The notes under the pieces are model-generated. The model was given only the letters and a program-made list of their open reading frames with translations, did no database searches and was not told where the DNA came from. A stretch of 64,000 nt of DNA from Planctomycetota bacterium (GTDB lineage: Bacteria > Planctomycetota > UBA1135 > GCA-002686595), in NCBI GenBank assembly GCA_014238415.1, contig JABABA010000008.1:1-64000 (forward strand). The letters are read 5' to 3'. The position numbers and the translations under genes are program-made. Shown piece by piece: positions 23,379-33,314 of this stretch (position 1 is its first letter; every line of letters starts with the position of its first letter).

Positions 23379-24674
23379 CTACCCGCCCCGCTTGAGCTTG
23401 TTGCGGGCTCGTTCCAATTCCCGGCGTTCGCGGGCGTTGCGGGGCTGGAAGTCCGGGTCGCTGAGCAGGGGGTCCTCCTCCTCTTCCGGGCGGCTCTTGA
23501 AGGATCGGTAGCGTCGGTCAAACCAGCCAAACCATTGCTTGAGCCCCGATTCCTGGCGTTCCCTAGTGGTCCCCAGGGCCTCGTGGGCTTGGAAGCTGGT
23601 CTGGTAGCCGGTGATTCCCTGCAGACTCAGGTGCACCAGATTAAGGGCCGTGGCGTTGTCCACGCTGTCCAGGGGGATGGTAGCCAGCTTGGTCATGAGC
23701 GGCGCGATGGCGGGCTTGCCGATCTCGCGCAGTTCGTTCTGGATGGCGAAGGTCTTGGTGCCATCGGGGTCCACAAGGCGTGCGATCAGATCATCGATGC
23801 GCGCGCGCATTTCAGGGGGCACGTCCAGGTCATAGGGGATCGGGCGGATTTTGCCCTCGATCACCTTGGAACCATCGGAGAGCACTCGACGTTCGATCTT
23901 GCCCGCACCCCGGCGGCGCTGGGTGGTGGCTTCCTCGGGGGAGATCCAGCGCATCCAGTTCCAGCCTTTGAGTACCCCGTTTTCTCGAGCGAGGTGCCAC
24001 TCCACATGGCGGTCGGGTACGCCCAGTGAGATGTCCGTATTGGACAGTTTGAGGCGCACGATCAAGCCACCGCCGATGCCCTCGTCGTCAGCTTCGACCC
24101 AACCATGATAGGGCTTCCACTGATGGAAGAGTTCGCGCTCAGTGCCATCGATCATGTCGCGGGCCACATCGCCCAAGAAGATCAGGCGCTCGGTTCCTGC
24201 CAGGCCGAGCCACGGTGTACGGGGCTCGGCGGAGCCCCCCTCGGCTTCAGTCTTCGCGGCGAGTTCCTCTCCGAGGCGCTTGTAGGTCTTTGCCCCGTGC
24301 AGTAATTGGGAGAGCCGGATCGGGTCTTCCGCTGACAGGAGGGTGTGCAGTTTGCGGGCCGCCAAGACCCCTTCGCTCTGCCAACCAAGTATATCTCCCA
24401 CCTGCTCTGGTTCCTCCTTGGCGGTTTCCTCAGGGGGAGGTGGGGGAGAGCCCTTGCCCGCTCCCTGGGCCAGCAAGCCGATGACCAGGGCACTTACAAT
24501 CACCACCCCACCAATGATCATGGTCGAGGAGTTGTCCTTGCCCTTGGTTCGGCCCTGGGAGCCCTTGGGCCGTGCCACATAGACCTTGCCGCACTGACTG
24601 CAACGGACCTTGGCTCCTTCCTTGCTATCGGGGAGTTTGGCCTGGGCCTTGCAACTGGGGCATTGGATGATCAT
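23379..24674 (-). CDS. MJ0042-type zinc-finger, single-TM protein with C-terminal HEAT-like region (paralog B)
   Basis: A 431-residue protein with the same architecture as the next gene downstream. The zinc finger is CPSC (5-8) and CSQC (25-28) in the classic MJ0042 layout, then a basic linker, a transmembrane helix (52-70) and a large helical domain. The C-terminal block LVDPDGTKTFAIQNELREIG followed by PAIAPLMTKLATIP parallels the DPDAGAAGTRAAIALEKKGK / PAIINVMLDL block of paralog A, so they share an ancestor. The start at 24674 places the zinc finger at the very N-terminus. It is divergent from uvrB, separated by about 100 bases. Confidence 0.75.
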   Translation of the reverse strand: MIIQCPSCKAQAKLPDSKEGAKVRCSQCGKVYVARPKGSQGRTKGKDNSSTMIIGGVVIVSALVIGLLAQGAGKGSPPPPPEETAKEEPEQVGDILGWQSEGVLAARKLHTLLSAEDPIRLSQLLHGAKTYKRLGEELAAKTEAEGGSAEPRTPWLGLAGTERLIFLGDVARDMIDGTERELFHQWKPYHGWVEADDEGIGGGLIVRLKLSNTDISLGVPDRHVEWHLARENGVLKGWNWMRWISPEEATTQRRRGAGKIERRVLSDGSKVIEGKIRPIPYDLDVPPEMRARIDDLIARLVDPDGTKTFAIQNELREIGKPAIAPLMTKLATIPLDSVDNATALNLVHLSLQGITGYQTSFQAHEALGTTRERQESGLKQWFGWFDRRYRSFKSRPEEEEDPLLSDPDFQPRNARERRELERARNKLKRGG

Positions 24675-24773
24675 GTGGTCAGGGTAATGGTTGAGGGGCG
24701 GCAGCACTAGTTCCGTAGTGTGTCGATGCGGGGGTTTGCGGCGGTGGGCATCGAGTGCGTACCCTCCCACCGC

Positions 24774-26786
24774 ATGGTGGAGCGTCCCTTCCGACTGATT
24801 ACCCCCTTTGAGCCCACCGGGCATCAGCCGGGGGCCATTGATGCCCTGGTTCGCGGGATCGAACAGGGTCTGCATCACCAGACCCTGCTTGGCATCACCG
24901 GCTCGGGCAAGACCTTCACCGTTGCCAAGGTTATCGAGCGCATCAACCGACCGACGTTGGTGCTCTCACCCAACAAAACCCTGGCGGCCCAGTTGTTTGC
25001 TGAGTTCAAGGAACTCTTTCCGCACAACGCGGTGGAGTACTTTGTCAGCTATTACGACTACTACCAACCAGAGGCCTACGTGCCCTCCACAGATACTTTC
25101 ATCGAGAAGGACGCCAGCCGCAATGAGAACATCGAGCGCCTTCGCAACAGTGCTACCCGCTCATTGCTCGATCGCCGGGATGTGATCTTGGTGGCTTCGG
25201 TGAGTTGCATCTATGGGCTCGGGTCTCCTTCGAATTATTCGAGAATGGCGGTCACGGTGACCCGTGGCCAGGAAATCGAGCGTGATGATCTTTTGCGTCA
25301 ATTGACCCAGATGCAGTACGCACGCAACAACATGGATTTTCGCCGGGGTGCCTTCCGCGTGCGCGGGGATGTGGTCGAGGTCTTTCCCGCCTATGAAGAA
25401 GACTGCGTGCTGCGCTTCGAGTTCTTCGGGGATGAGATCGAAGCGATCAGCCGGGTCAATCCGTTTCTGGGCGAGATCTTGAGCCAGGAAGAATCGGTCA
25501 CTGTCTACCCCGCCAACCACTATGTGACCCCGACTGACCGTTTGAATCGCGCTCTGCCCCTGATCCAGGAGGAACTGCTTGAGCATCTGGAAGAACTCAA
25601 GGGCCAGGGCAAGCTGCTTGAAGCCCAGCGGCTGGAAATGCGTACCAATCAGGACCTGGAACTGCTCAAGACCACCGGGGTTTGTGGTGGGGTTGAGAAC
25701 TACTCACGCTACATGGATGGACGCAATGCTGGTGAACCGCCGTTTACCCTGATGCACTACTTCCCCGAGGATTGGGTGTTGTTTGTGGACGAAAGTCATG
25801 TGGCGGTACCCCAGGTCGGGGCTATGTACAAGGGCGACCGTTCGCGCAAGACGACCCTGGTGGAACATGGTTTTCGTTTGCCGAGTGCTTTAGACAATCG
25901 TCCCCTGCGCTTTGACGAATACGAGCAACGCGTCCAGCAGAGCGTTTACATCTCGGCCACACCGGGCGACTATGAACTCAAGCATTCGGGTCAATCCGTT
26001 GTCGAGCAGGTGGTGCGTCCCACGGGTCTTTTGGATCCACAGATCGAGGTGCGTCCCCAGGCCACGCAGGTGGACGATCTGCTGCATGAGATCCGCTTGA
26101 CCACCAAGCGTGGCTGGCGCACTCTTGTGACAACCTTGACCAAGCGCTCGGCCGAGGATCTGACCACCTATTACGGGGAATTGGGTGTGCGTGTGCGCTG
26201 GCTGCATTCTGAGGTGGACGCCATCGAGCGCACGGCGATCCTGCGAGACCTGCGCCTGGGGGAATTTGATGTGCTGGTAGGCATCAACCTCTTGCGTGAG
26301 GGTCTGGATCTGCCCGAAGTGGCCCTGGTGGCGGTGCTTGACGCGGACAAGGAAGGCTTCCTGCGCGCGCGCACCAGCCTGATTCAGACCTGCGGCCGGG
26401 CGGCGCGCAATGTGGAGGGGCGCGTCCTGTTCTATGGGGACAAGATCACCGACTCCATGCGTTATTGCATCGATGAAGTTCATCGGCGCAGGGCATTGCA
26501 AGAGGCCTGGAACCTGGAACACGAGCTTGTTCCCGCCACGATCATCAAACCCGTGCGCGATTCCCTTGAGGCGCTTTATGAAATGGACTACGCCGGCGTG
26601 CCGAGTCTGGTCCAGGAGAGTTTGGCGGCGGACGATCCCAGCGGCTGGAGTCTTGACAAGTTGACCGCAGAGACCGAGCGCGTGCGTGGCGAGATGCTGC
26701 GTGCAGCGGGGGAGTTGCGCTTTGAGGATGCGACCGGGTTCAGGGACCGCCTGCGTGAGCTTGAGGCCGTCCTGCTGGAGCGCTAG
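24774..26786 (+). CDS. uvrB: UvrABC system protein B (excinuclease helicase subunit)
   Basis: A 670-residue DNA-repair helicase-like subunit that receives damaged DNA from UvrA and recruits UvrC. Walker A is [10 protein letters not shown]. The beta-hairpin block that clamps DNA is [20 protein letters not shown], followed by DEAD-like LFVDESHV and helicase motif VI with QTCGRAARN. The C-terminal UVR domain ([18 protein letters not shown]) binds UvrC. With the start at 24774 the length matches the family. An earlier ATG at 24726, four bases after TAGTGT, would add 16 residues and cannot be excluded. uvrC is about 16 kb further on, not in the same operon. Confidence 0.97.
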   Translation: MVERPFRLITPFEPTGHQPGAIDALVRGIEQGLHHQTLLGITGSGKTFTVAKVIERINRPTLVLSPNKTLAAQLFAEFKELFPHNAVEYFVSYYDYYQPEAYVPSTDTFIEKDASRNENIERLRNSATRSLLDRRDVILVASVSCIYGLGSPSNYSRMAVTVTRGQEIERDDLLRQLTQMQYARNNMDFRRGAFRVRGDVVEVFPAYEEDCVLRFEFFGDEIEAISRVNPFLGEILSQEESVTVYPANHYVTPTDRLNRALPLIQEELLEHLEELKGQGKLLEAQRLEMRTNQDLELLKTTGVCGGVENYSRYMDGRNAGEPPFTLMHYFPEDWVLFVDESHVAVPQVGAMYKGDRSRKTTLVEHGFRLPSALDNRPLRFDEYEQRVQQSVYISATPGDYELKHSGQSVVEQVVRPTGLLDPQIEVRPQATQVDDLLHEIRLTTKRGWRTLVTTLTKRSAEDLTTYYGELGVRVRWLHSEVDAIERTAILRDLRLGEFDVLVGINLLREGLDLPEVALVAVLDADKEGFLRARTSLIQTCGRAARNVEGRVLFYGDKITDSMRYCIDEVHRRRALQEAWNLEHELVPATIIKPVRDSLEALYEMDYAGVPSLVQESLAADDPSGWSLDKLTAETERVRGEMLRAAGELRFEDATGFRDRLRELEAVLLER

Positions 26787-26793
26787 TGCCGAA

Positions 26794-26879
26794 TGGTGCG
26801 GGATGGGGGACTCGAACCCCCACAGGCAATGCCCACGAGGACCTAAACCTCGCGCGTCTACCAATTCCGCCAATCCCGC
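26794..26879 (-). tRNA. tRNA-Leu (anticodon TAG), CCA encoded
   Basis: On the minus strand the 7-bp acceptor GCGGGAT pairs with ATCCCGC. The anticodon stem is CGAGG/CCTCG with loop TTTAGGT (anticodon TAG). There is the long variable arm expected for a type II tRNA and the T-loop GGTTCGAGTCC. The 3' ACCA is encoded. It lies seven bases after the uvrB stop on the opposite strand. Confidence 0.96.
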
Positions 26880-27062
26880 GGTTGTGGCCAAGGTTAGCGC
26901 ATGGGGGGGACCTTGGGGAGTCGTGCGAGAGACCTGGCGCGGCTGTGGTGTCTTTCTGAACAGATGCCACGATAGCCCTACGCCGATCCAAGCTGCCCCC
27001 TTGTGACCTGAGCCCGGGAAGCAGATACTGCTTGCCCCACCGGGCCAGTCCGGAGCCTTTCT

Positions 27063-29018
27063 ATGCAAACTTCCCATCAACCCCGCTTGTTCCCCTTGTC
27101 TGTTGTGCCCCTTGCCCTCTGGGGCTTGCTTGCCTGTGGGTCCGAGGAGCAGGTTCCTGTGGAGGAGGTTGCGCAAGCGGACTCGGGAGGCAGCGCGGGG
27201 GCCAATTCGACTGTGGAGATTCCCATGGTCAACTATGTCTATGACCCGCAAGCGGGAGACAAGACCGTCGCGGCCGAAGACGGCGGTCCAGGATTTACAG
27301 GGGATGGTTGGGACACGAACTTGACCTTCCCCGCGGTTGGCAGTCCGGACGCTGTTCCCGGGGGCTCCATGCGCCGCTATATGGTTGACTGGCCCGCGAC
27401 TCTGCGGCAGCACGGCAAGGACTGGAATACGTCGATCAATTACATGGTCAGGGATCTGTGCTACGAGACCCTTTTGGCCGTGCATTCCACGACCTTGGAG
27501 TACATTCCAAGGCTGGCCACCCATTGGAAGATCAGCGAGGACAAGACTACCTACACTTATCGCATCAACCCCGCCGCGCGATTCAGTGATGGCTCTGAGG
27601 TGACCGCCGCGGACGTGGTGGCCAGTTGGAAGCTGCGCGTGGACCCCAAGACCTTGGACCCCTCCGCCAACGCGACCTATTCCAAGCTCAACGAGCCCGT
27701 TGCGAAAACGAAGTACATCGTAGAGGTTGTCTGCAACCAGCCCAACTGGCGCAACTTCCTTTACTTCTCTGCTAGCCTGACGGTTTTTCCCGCGGCGGAG
27801 GTCTCCATCCCCGGGGATGAGTATCTGGACAAGTACCAGAACTCATACACCGCCAACAGTGGCCCTTACATCGTGCCTGGGGCGGACATCAAGACGGGGA
27901 CATCTCTGGAGATCCATCGTCGGGATGACTGGTGGGACCGGGACAATCCGGCTTGGACGGGGATGTACAACATTGGGGTCTATCACTACGAGGTTGTTCT
28001 CGATTCGGCGTTGGCCTTTGAGATGATCAAGAAGGGAGAGCTGGACTACTATCTGGTGCCCCGGGCCCAATGGTGGGCGGAGGACATCCCCGAGGTGAGT
28101 GCTGTCAAGCGAGGCATGCTTGTGCCGCGCAAATTCTTCACGGACAAGGCGGTGGGCACCAGCGGGATCGCGATCAACACCCGCAGGGCGCCCTTGGATG
28201 ACTTACGCATGCGCAAGGTCCTTCAGGCCCTGTATGACCGGGAATTGTTCATCGACAAGTTGTATTTCAATGAGTATTTGCCTTTGACCAGCTACTACCA
28301 GGGGGGTACCTATCAGTGCCCAGACAACGAGCTCATGGGATATGACCCCTATTTGGCAGAGGATCTGTTGAATGAAATAGGCTTCACCCAGCGGGATGGT
28401 GATGGCTACCGGCTCAAGGCGGACGGCAGCCGCCTTTCCTTTGACCTGACCTATTCGAGCAAGTTCTCCGAATCGGCCCTGACGATTTATCAGGAAAACT
28501 GCAAGGATGCGGGGATTGAACTGACCCTTTCGTTTCAGACTTCTGCAGCGCGCTGGCAGACCATGCGTTCCAAGAGTTTCGATCTGACCAGCACCGCTTG
28601 GGGTGCCTTGACCTTCCCCAATCCCGAGACATCATTCGGCGGACATCTGGCGGATCAAGAGGACAACAATAACGTGACGTCATTCAAGAACGAGCGAGTG
28701 GACGAACTCTGCCAGGAATACGACGAGGAATATGACGTGGCCAAGCGCATTGCGCTGGTGCAGGAGATCGACGGGCTGATCTATGCCGAGCTGCCTTATG
28801 TGCTCGCCTGGTACAACCCGGCCCAGCGCATGCTCTTCTGGAACAAGTACTCCATGCCTGCTTGGGGCTGTCAGCGCACCGCCGACTATTCGTCTCTGCA
28901 CTATGTGTGGTGGGTGGATCCCGCCAAGGAGGCGGAATTGGAGGCTGCTCGTGCCGATGGCAGCCTCAACATGGACCCGGGCTCCAGAGAAAACCGATTC
29001 TGGCAGCAGGCCCGCTGA
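27063..29018 (+). CDS. Peptide ABC transporter substrate-binding lipoprotein (YejA/SBP_bac_5)
   Basis: A 651-residue binding protein with a lipobox LLAC at about residues 22-25. The SBP_bac_5 pattern is present: YETLLAVHSTTLEYIPRLA, then TYRINPAARFSDGSEVTAADV in the first lobe, and RKVLQALYDRELFIDKLYF in the second. The size and sequence fit the YejA-like subgroup for longer peptides. It is the first gene of a five-gene unit (27063-33214) with two permeases and two ATPases. A promoter is not obvious; the sequence between tRNA-Leu and this gene includes TACTGC and a GC-rich patch. Confidence 0.93.
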   Translation: MQTSHQPRLFPLSVVPLALWGLLACGSEEQVPVEEVAQADSGGSAGANSTVEIPMVNYVYDPQAGDKTVAAEDGGPGFTGDGWDTNLTFPAVGSPDAVPGGSMRRYMVDWPATLRQHGKDWNTSINYMVRDLCYETLLAVHSTTLEYIPRLATHWKISEDKTTYTYRINPAARFSDGSEVTAADVVASWKLRVDPKTLDPSANATYSKLNEPVAKTKYIVEVVCNQPNWRNFLYFSASLTVFPAAEVSIPGDEYLDKYQNSYTANSGPYIVPGADIKTGTSLEIHRRDDWWDRDNPAWTGMYNIGVYHYEVVLDSALAFEMIKKGELDYYLVPRAQWWAEDIPEVSAVKRGMLVPRKFFTDKAVGTSGIAINTRRAPLDDLRMRKVLQALYDRELFIDKLYFNEYLPLTSYYQGGTYQCPDNELMGYDPYLAEDLLNEIGFTQRDGDGYRLKADGSRLSFDLTYSSKFSESALTIYQENCKDAGIELTLSFQTSAARWQTMRSKSFDLTSTAWGALTFPNPETSFGGHLADQEDNNNVTSFKNERVDELCQEYDEEYDVAKRIALVQEIDGLIYAELPYVLAWYNPAQRMLFWNKYSMPAWGCQRTADYSSLHYVWWVDPAKEAELEAARADGSLNMDPGSRENRFWQQAR

Positions 29019-29039
29019 GAAAGAACCGCCAACCCTGCC

Positions 29040-30062
29040 ATGGCCGCCTATTTCGCTCGCAGATTCCTGCTGCTGATCCCTACCTTCATCGGGATCACCT
29101 TCTTGGTGTTCTCGATCACCCAGTTCGTGCCGGGTGGGCCTATCGATCAGATGATCCTGAACATGCAGGCATCTGCCACTGAGGGCGGGGTCGGAGGGTC
29201 TGGGTCTTCTGTGGAAATCCCACCCGAATCCCTGGCTGCCCTCAAGGAGCACTTCAATCTGGACAAGCCCTTTTTTGTGGCCTACGGACACTGGCTCTGG
29301 GATCTTGTGCAATTGGATCTGGGAAAGTCCTACAAGTACAACACGCCCGTGATCGAGGTGATCACCTCGCGTTTCCCCATCAGCATCTACTTCGGGCTGT
29401 TGGGCTTTTTCCTGGCCTATTTGATCTGTATTCCCCTGGGGGTCCTGAAGGCGGTTCGCCACGGATCCCGTTTGGACATCACCTCGAGCATGATCGTCTT
29501 CGCGGGATACTCGATACCCGGCTGGGCCTTGGGGGGGGTGCTGCTGGTGCTGCTTGGTGGGGGCAGTTTCTTGGATTGGGTCCCCTTGGGTGGATTCCGC
29601 TCCGAAGGCTGGGAGAACTTTTCCATCTGGCAAAAAATCACTGACCAGCTGCACCACACGATCCTGCCGGTCATGGCTTACATGGTTGGTTCCTTCGCCA
29701 CCCTGACCATCTTGATGAAGAACTCTCTCATGGAGAATCTCGGTCAGGACTATGTGCGTACAGCTTTCGCCAAGGGTCTATCGGAGCGGGCGGTGATTTT
29801 TGGTCACGCACTGCGCAACTCGCTGATTCCGATCTGCACGGGCCTGGGACACGCCATCGGCTTGATCATGGCGGGTAGCTACCTGATCGAGAAGGTATTC
29901 AACATCCAGGGCATCGGATACCTGGGCTACACCTCCATTGTGGACAGGGACTATGCGGTGGTGATGGGCATTCTGGTGATCAATACCCTGCTGGTTCTGA
30001 TCGGGAACATCCTGTCTGACGTGCTCTATGTGCTGGTGGATCCGCGCATTCGCTTTTCTTGA
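29040..30062 (+). CDS. Peptide ABC transporter permease (YejB/DppB type)
   Basis: A 340-residue inner-membrane permease with six hydrophobic helices. The N-terminus ITQFVPGGPIDQMI is typical of the YejB/OppB class. The EAA cytoplasmic loop appears as YVRTAFAKGLSERAVIFGHALRNSL, and the C-terminus ends in LVDPRIRF. It pairs with the next gene to form the channel. It begins 22 bases after the binding-protein stop. Confidence 0.94.
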   Translation: MAAYFARRFLLLIPTFIGITFLVFSITQFVPGGPIDQMILNMQASATEGGVGGSGSSVEIPPESLAALKEHFNLDKPFFVAYGHWLWDLVQLDLGKSYKYNTPVIEVITSRFPISIYFGLLGFFLAYLICIPLGVLKAVRHGSRLDITSSMIVFAGYSIPGWALGGVLLVLLGGGSFLDWVPLGGFRSEGWENFSIWQKITDQLHHTILPVMAYMVGSFATLTILMKNSLMENLGQDYVRTAFAKGLSERAVIFGHALRNSLIPICTGLGHAIGLIMAGSYLIEKVFNIQGIGYLGYTSIVDRDYAVVMGILVINTLLVLIGNILSDVLYVLVDPRIRFS

Positions 30063-30081
30063 AGTTGTTGCCAATCTCCAC

Positions 30082-31194
30082 ATGACCACTGAAACCTTCG
30101 AGGACAAGCCCCAGACGGTCTTTCAGCGTCGCTGGAAGAAGTTCAAGACCATTCGGCGCGGTTGGTACAGCTTCCAACTCTTGCTGGGCATGTACCTGCT
30201 CTCGTTTCTGCTGCCCGTGCTCGTCAACAGCAAGGCTTTGGCTGTCAGCCACGGGGGCGAGCTTTTTTTTCCCGCCTTTGAGGAGCTGTTGCCCTTCGTT
30301 GATAGCTATCACGCGGCCGAGGACCTGGGTATCCATGATCCCCGGCGGCCGGAGAGGTTGATGCGCGGGGAGGCCAACTATCGGCTTGCAAAGAGTCAAT
30401 ATGAGGCCGCGGATCAGGGAGACTGGGTGCTCTTGGCTCCTTACCCCTACCATCCCATCGAGAACCTGCTCAAGGAGCCAGGATTCGAGGGGCGTCCTCC
30501 CACTTCGCCGGATTCTGTCCACTGGTTCGGGACTGACAACCGGGGCCGGGATGTGCTGGCGAGGCTGGTCTATGGGTTTCGTATTTCGATCACCTTCGCC
30601 CTGTCCGTGGTGGGCATCGCCTACCTTGTGGGCATGAGCATTGGAGCGCTACTTGGCTTCCTTGGGGGACGGGTGGACATGTTCGGCCAGCGCATGGTTG
30701 AGATATGGGCGGCCTTGCCATTTCTGTATACGGTGATCATCATCAGTTCGATCATCAGTCCCAGCCTCTGGATTCTGGTGGGCATTTTGTCGCTCTTCTA
30801 CTGGATTGGAATCAGTTTCTACATGCGCGGCGAGTTTCTGCGTGAAAAGGCCAAGGACTATGTGGCTGCTGCGATCTGCATCGGTGAGTCCCGGCGCTCG
30901 ATCATGTTCAAGCACATTCTGCCCAACGCCCTGACTCCGATCGTGACCTTCGCTCCCTTCGCCATTGTGGGGGGGATTGCCTCCTTGGTTTCCCTGGACT
31001 ATCTGGGCTTTGGTCTTGCGCCACCCACGCCCTCATGGGGCGAACTCATGGGCCAGGGGCTTTCCAATATTTCTGCCTGGCACCTGGTGCTGTTTCCCAT
31101 GGGAGCCCTCTTTGCAACGCTCCTGATGGTGGTCTTCATCGGGGAAGCGGTCCGCGAGGCGTTTGATCCCAAAGTGTTTTCCAGATTGCGTTAG
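30082..31194 (+). CDS. Peptide ABC transporter permease (YejE type)
   Basis: A 370-residue permease. Unlike DppC it has a long periplasmic insertion after the first helix (about residues 50-165), with ELFFPAF, LMRGEANYRLAK and YPYHPIENLL, ending in HWFGTDNRGRDVLARLVYGFR. This insertion is characteristic of YejE. The EAA loop is YVAAAICIGESRRSIMFKHILPN. I placed the start at ATG 30082, 20 bases after the upstream stop; an in-frame codon inside the previous gene would add an unrelated 18 residues. Confidence 0.94.
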   Translation: MTTETFEDKPQTVFQRRWKKFKTIRRGWYSFQLLLGMYLLSFLLPVLVNSKALAVSHGGELFFPAFEELLPFVDSYHAAEDLGIHDPRRPERLMRGEANYRLAKSQYEAADQGDWVLLAPYPYHPIENLLKEPGFEGRPPTSPDSVHWFGTDNRGRDVLARLVYGFRISITFALSVVGIAYLVGMSIGALLGFLGGRVDMFGQRMVEIWAALPFLYTVIIISSIISPSLWILVGILSLFYWIGISFYMRGEFLREKAKDYVAAAICIGESRRSIMFKHILPNALTPIVTFAPFAIVGGIASLVSLDYLGFGLAPPTPSWGELMGQGLSNISAWHLVLFPMGALFATLLMVVFIGEAVREAFDPKVFSRLR

Positions 31195-31196
31195 TC

Positions 31197-32207
31197 ATGA
31201 GTCAGCCCCTGCTTCAAGTCAAGGACCTGCACACCTACTTCAATGTGGAAGGTCAACGGGCCTGGGCCTGCGCTGGCGTCAGCTTCGATGTGCTGCCCAA
31301 TGAGTTCCTCGGGATCGTGGGGGAGTCCGGATCTGGTAAGTCGGTCACCGCCCTTTCGATCATGCGCCTGATTCCCGATCCCCCCGGTCGAATCGATTCT
31401 GGCGAGGTGGTCTTTGACGGACGGGATCTTCTGCAGTTGCCCCTGAACGAGATGCGGCGAGTGCGTGGGCGCGACATTGCGATGATCTTCCAAGAACCAA
31501 TGACCTCCCTCAATCCGGTGCTCAACATTGGTAGGCAGGTGATGGAGGCGGTTGAGTTGCACGAGAAACTCTCCCAGGAGGAATCCCGCAAACGCGTGAT
31601 CGAGGTGTTGGAACAGGTTGGCATCCCTGACGCGGACAAGCGTCTCAAAGACTATCCCCATCAGTTTTCGGGGGGCATGCGCCAGCGTGTGATGATTGCA
31701 ATGGCTTTGATCTGCAGGCCACGGCTGTTGATAGCAGACGAGCCCACAACGGCCTTGGATGTGACCATCCAGGCGCAGATCCTCGAATTGATGGCGGACC
31801 TGCAGAATCAACGGGAAGACAGTGCCACTATTCTGATCACCCATGACCTGGCCGTGGTGGCAGAGTCCTGTGACCGGGTGATCGTCATGTACGGAGGCCG
31901 TATCCAAGAAGTGGCCAGCACCAGGGATCTCTATCAGCAGCCCTTGCATCCCTACACCAAGGGCCTGATGGGTTCGATTCCCCAGGAAGACTCCAAGGGC
32001 AAGCCCCTCTTTGCGATTCGGGGCAATGTGCCCGCGATCCTTGACTTTCCCCCTGGGTGTCGTTTCTGCAGCCGCTGCGAACAGGTGGAGGACCGTTGTC
32101 GTACCGAAGAGCCAGCGCTGGTGGATCTCGGCGGCGGCCGCGCAGTTCGCTGCCATCTGGTTGAGAAGCTTCCCGCCAGCGCGGGAGCCGAGGAGACTGC
32201 ACGATGA
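31197..32207 (+). CDS. Peptide ABC transporter ATP-binding protein (OppD/DppD type)
   Basis: A 336-residue ATPase. Walker A is GESGSGKS, the signature is [14 protein letters not shown], Walker B is [14 protein letters not shown] and the switch His is in LITHDLAVV. The C-terminal extension has a Cys-rich patch (CRFCSRCE, later C), typical of the oligopeptide ATPase C-terminal domain. In E. coli YejF both ATPases are fused in one chain; here they are separate genes. The stop overlaps the next start (ATGA at 32204). Confidence 0.96.
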   Translation: MSQPLLQVKDLHTYFNVEGQRAWACAGVSFDVLPNEFLGIVGESGSGKSVTALSIMRLIPDPPGRIDSGEVVFDGRDLLQLPLNEMRRVRGRDIAMIFQEPMTSLNPVLNIGRQVMEAVELHEKLSQEESRKRVIEVLEQVGIPDADKRLKDYPHQFSGGMRQRVMIAMALICRPRLLIADEPTTALDVTIQAQILELMADLQNQREDSATILITHDLAVVAESCDRVIVMYGGRIQEVASTRDLYQQPLHPYTKGLMGSIPQEDSKGKPLFAIRGNVPAILDFPPGCRFCSRCEQVEDRCRTEEPALVDLGGGRAVRCHLVEKLPASAGAEETAR

Positions 32208-33214
32208 GTGAGGGCAACCTTCTGCTGGAGATTGACAATCTCTCGGTGCACTTCCCGATCTATGGGGGCATTCTGCGCCACCAGGTCGGTTTGGTGAAAG
32301 CGGTGGACGGGGTCTCCATGCAGATCAGGCGTGGTGAAACCGTGGGGCTGGTGGGAGAGTCGGGTTCTGGCAAGACAACCGTGGGGCGGGCGATCTGCAA
32401 TCTGCACAGCGCCATGTCCCCGGATGTGAAGCTCGGTGGCCAGATCTGGTTCGAGTCCCGTACCGGTCGGGTGGACTTGAATGGGCTGGCGCGCAAGAAA
32501 ATGCTCCCTCATCGAGCCGAGGTGTCCATGGTCTTCCAGGATCCCTTTTCTTCCCTCAATCCGCGCATGACCGTGCAGCAGATCGTTCAAGGCCCCTTGT
32601 GCATTCACCAGCCGGACCTCGATCAGAAGGCCCTCGACGAGCGCGTCTCCCGATTGCTGGACCGGGTTGGCATGCAGCCCCAATACGCGGCGCGCTATCC
32701 CCATGAATTCTCAGGCGGTCAACGCCAACGAATCGGAATCGCCCGTAGTCTGGCCACCCGTCCGGCTTTGATCGTGGCGGACGAACCGGTCAGCGCCTTG
32801 GATGTTTCTGTCCAGGCCCAGGTGATCAACCTGATGGGAGAATTGCAGCAGGAATTCGGCCTGACCTATCTCTTTGTGGCCCACGACTTGTCCATCGTCT
32901 ATCACATGGCGGACCGTATTGCGGTGATGTACCTCGGGTCCCTTGTGGAATACGGCAGCGCGGAGCAGGTCTACAAGTCTCCACGCCATCCCTACACCCA
33001 GGCTCTCTTGTCGGCCGTGCCACGCCCGGATCCGGACGGCAAACGTGCCAAGCGCACGGTGCTTGAAGGGGACATACCGAGTCCCCTGGCCAAGCCCACC
33101 GGTTGCGGATTCCGTACCCGCTGTCCCTTGGCCAAAAAAGAGTGTGCAGAACTTGTGCCTGAGCTCCGGGATCGGGGTACTGGGCATCTTGTGGCTTGCC
33201 CGGTGGTCGACTAG
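32204..33214 (+). CDS. Peptide ABC transporter ATP-binding protein (OppF/DppF type)
   Basis: A 336-residue ATPase, partner of the preceding gene. Walker A GESGSGKTT, signature SGGQRQRIGIARSL, Walker B LIVADEPVSALDVS and the H-loop FVAHDLSIV are intact. The C-terminal domain GCGFRTRCPLAKKEC is also typical. It is the last gene of the importer operon; the VOC gene 100 bases downstream has its own -10-like box. Confidence 0.96.
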   Translation: MSEGNLLLEIDNLSVHFPIYGGILRHQVGLVKAVDGVSMQIRRGETVGLVGESGSGKTTVGRAICNLHSAMSPDVKLGGQIWFESRTGRVDLNGLARKKMLPHRAEVSMVFQDPFSSLNPRMTVQQIVQGPLCIHQPDLDQKALDERVSRLLDRVGMQPQYAARYPHEFSGGQRQRIGIARSLATRPALIVADEPVSALDVSVQAQVINLMGELQQEFGLTYLFVAHDLSIVYHMADRIAVMYLGSLVEYGSAEQVYKSPRHPYTQALLSAVPRPDPDGKRAKRTVLEGDIPSPLAKPTGCGFRTRCPLAKKECAELVPELRDRGTGHLVACPVVD

Positions 33215-33302
33215 GGATCGTTGTCGGGTTCCAGGGGCTTGAAGTTGACAACGCGAGAATTCACCCCACCGAATCGTTTTGTTGGAGGGGGCCCATCAGG
33301 GC

Positions 33303-33308
33303 TACCTT
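33303..33308 (+). promoter_or_regulatory. Candidate -10 box TACCTT, six bases before the VOC gene
   Basis: TACCTT is followed by TTCCGC and the ATG at 33315. A TTGGAG sequence lies 15 bases before the box. A leaderless transcript is expected. Confidence 0.35.
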
Positions 33309-33314
33309 TTCCGC

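Noticed and set aside
25890-27524. A 544-codon minus-strand open frame over uvrB, tRNA-Leu and the peptide-binding protein
   Set aside because: It runs through a tRNA gene and two conserved genes; no family resemblance.
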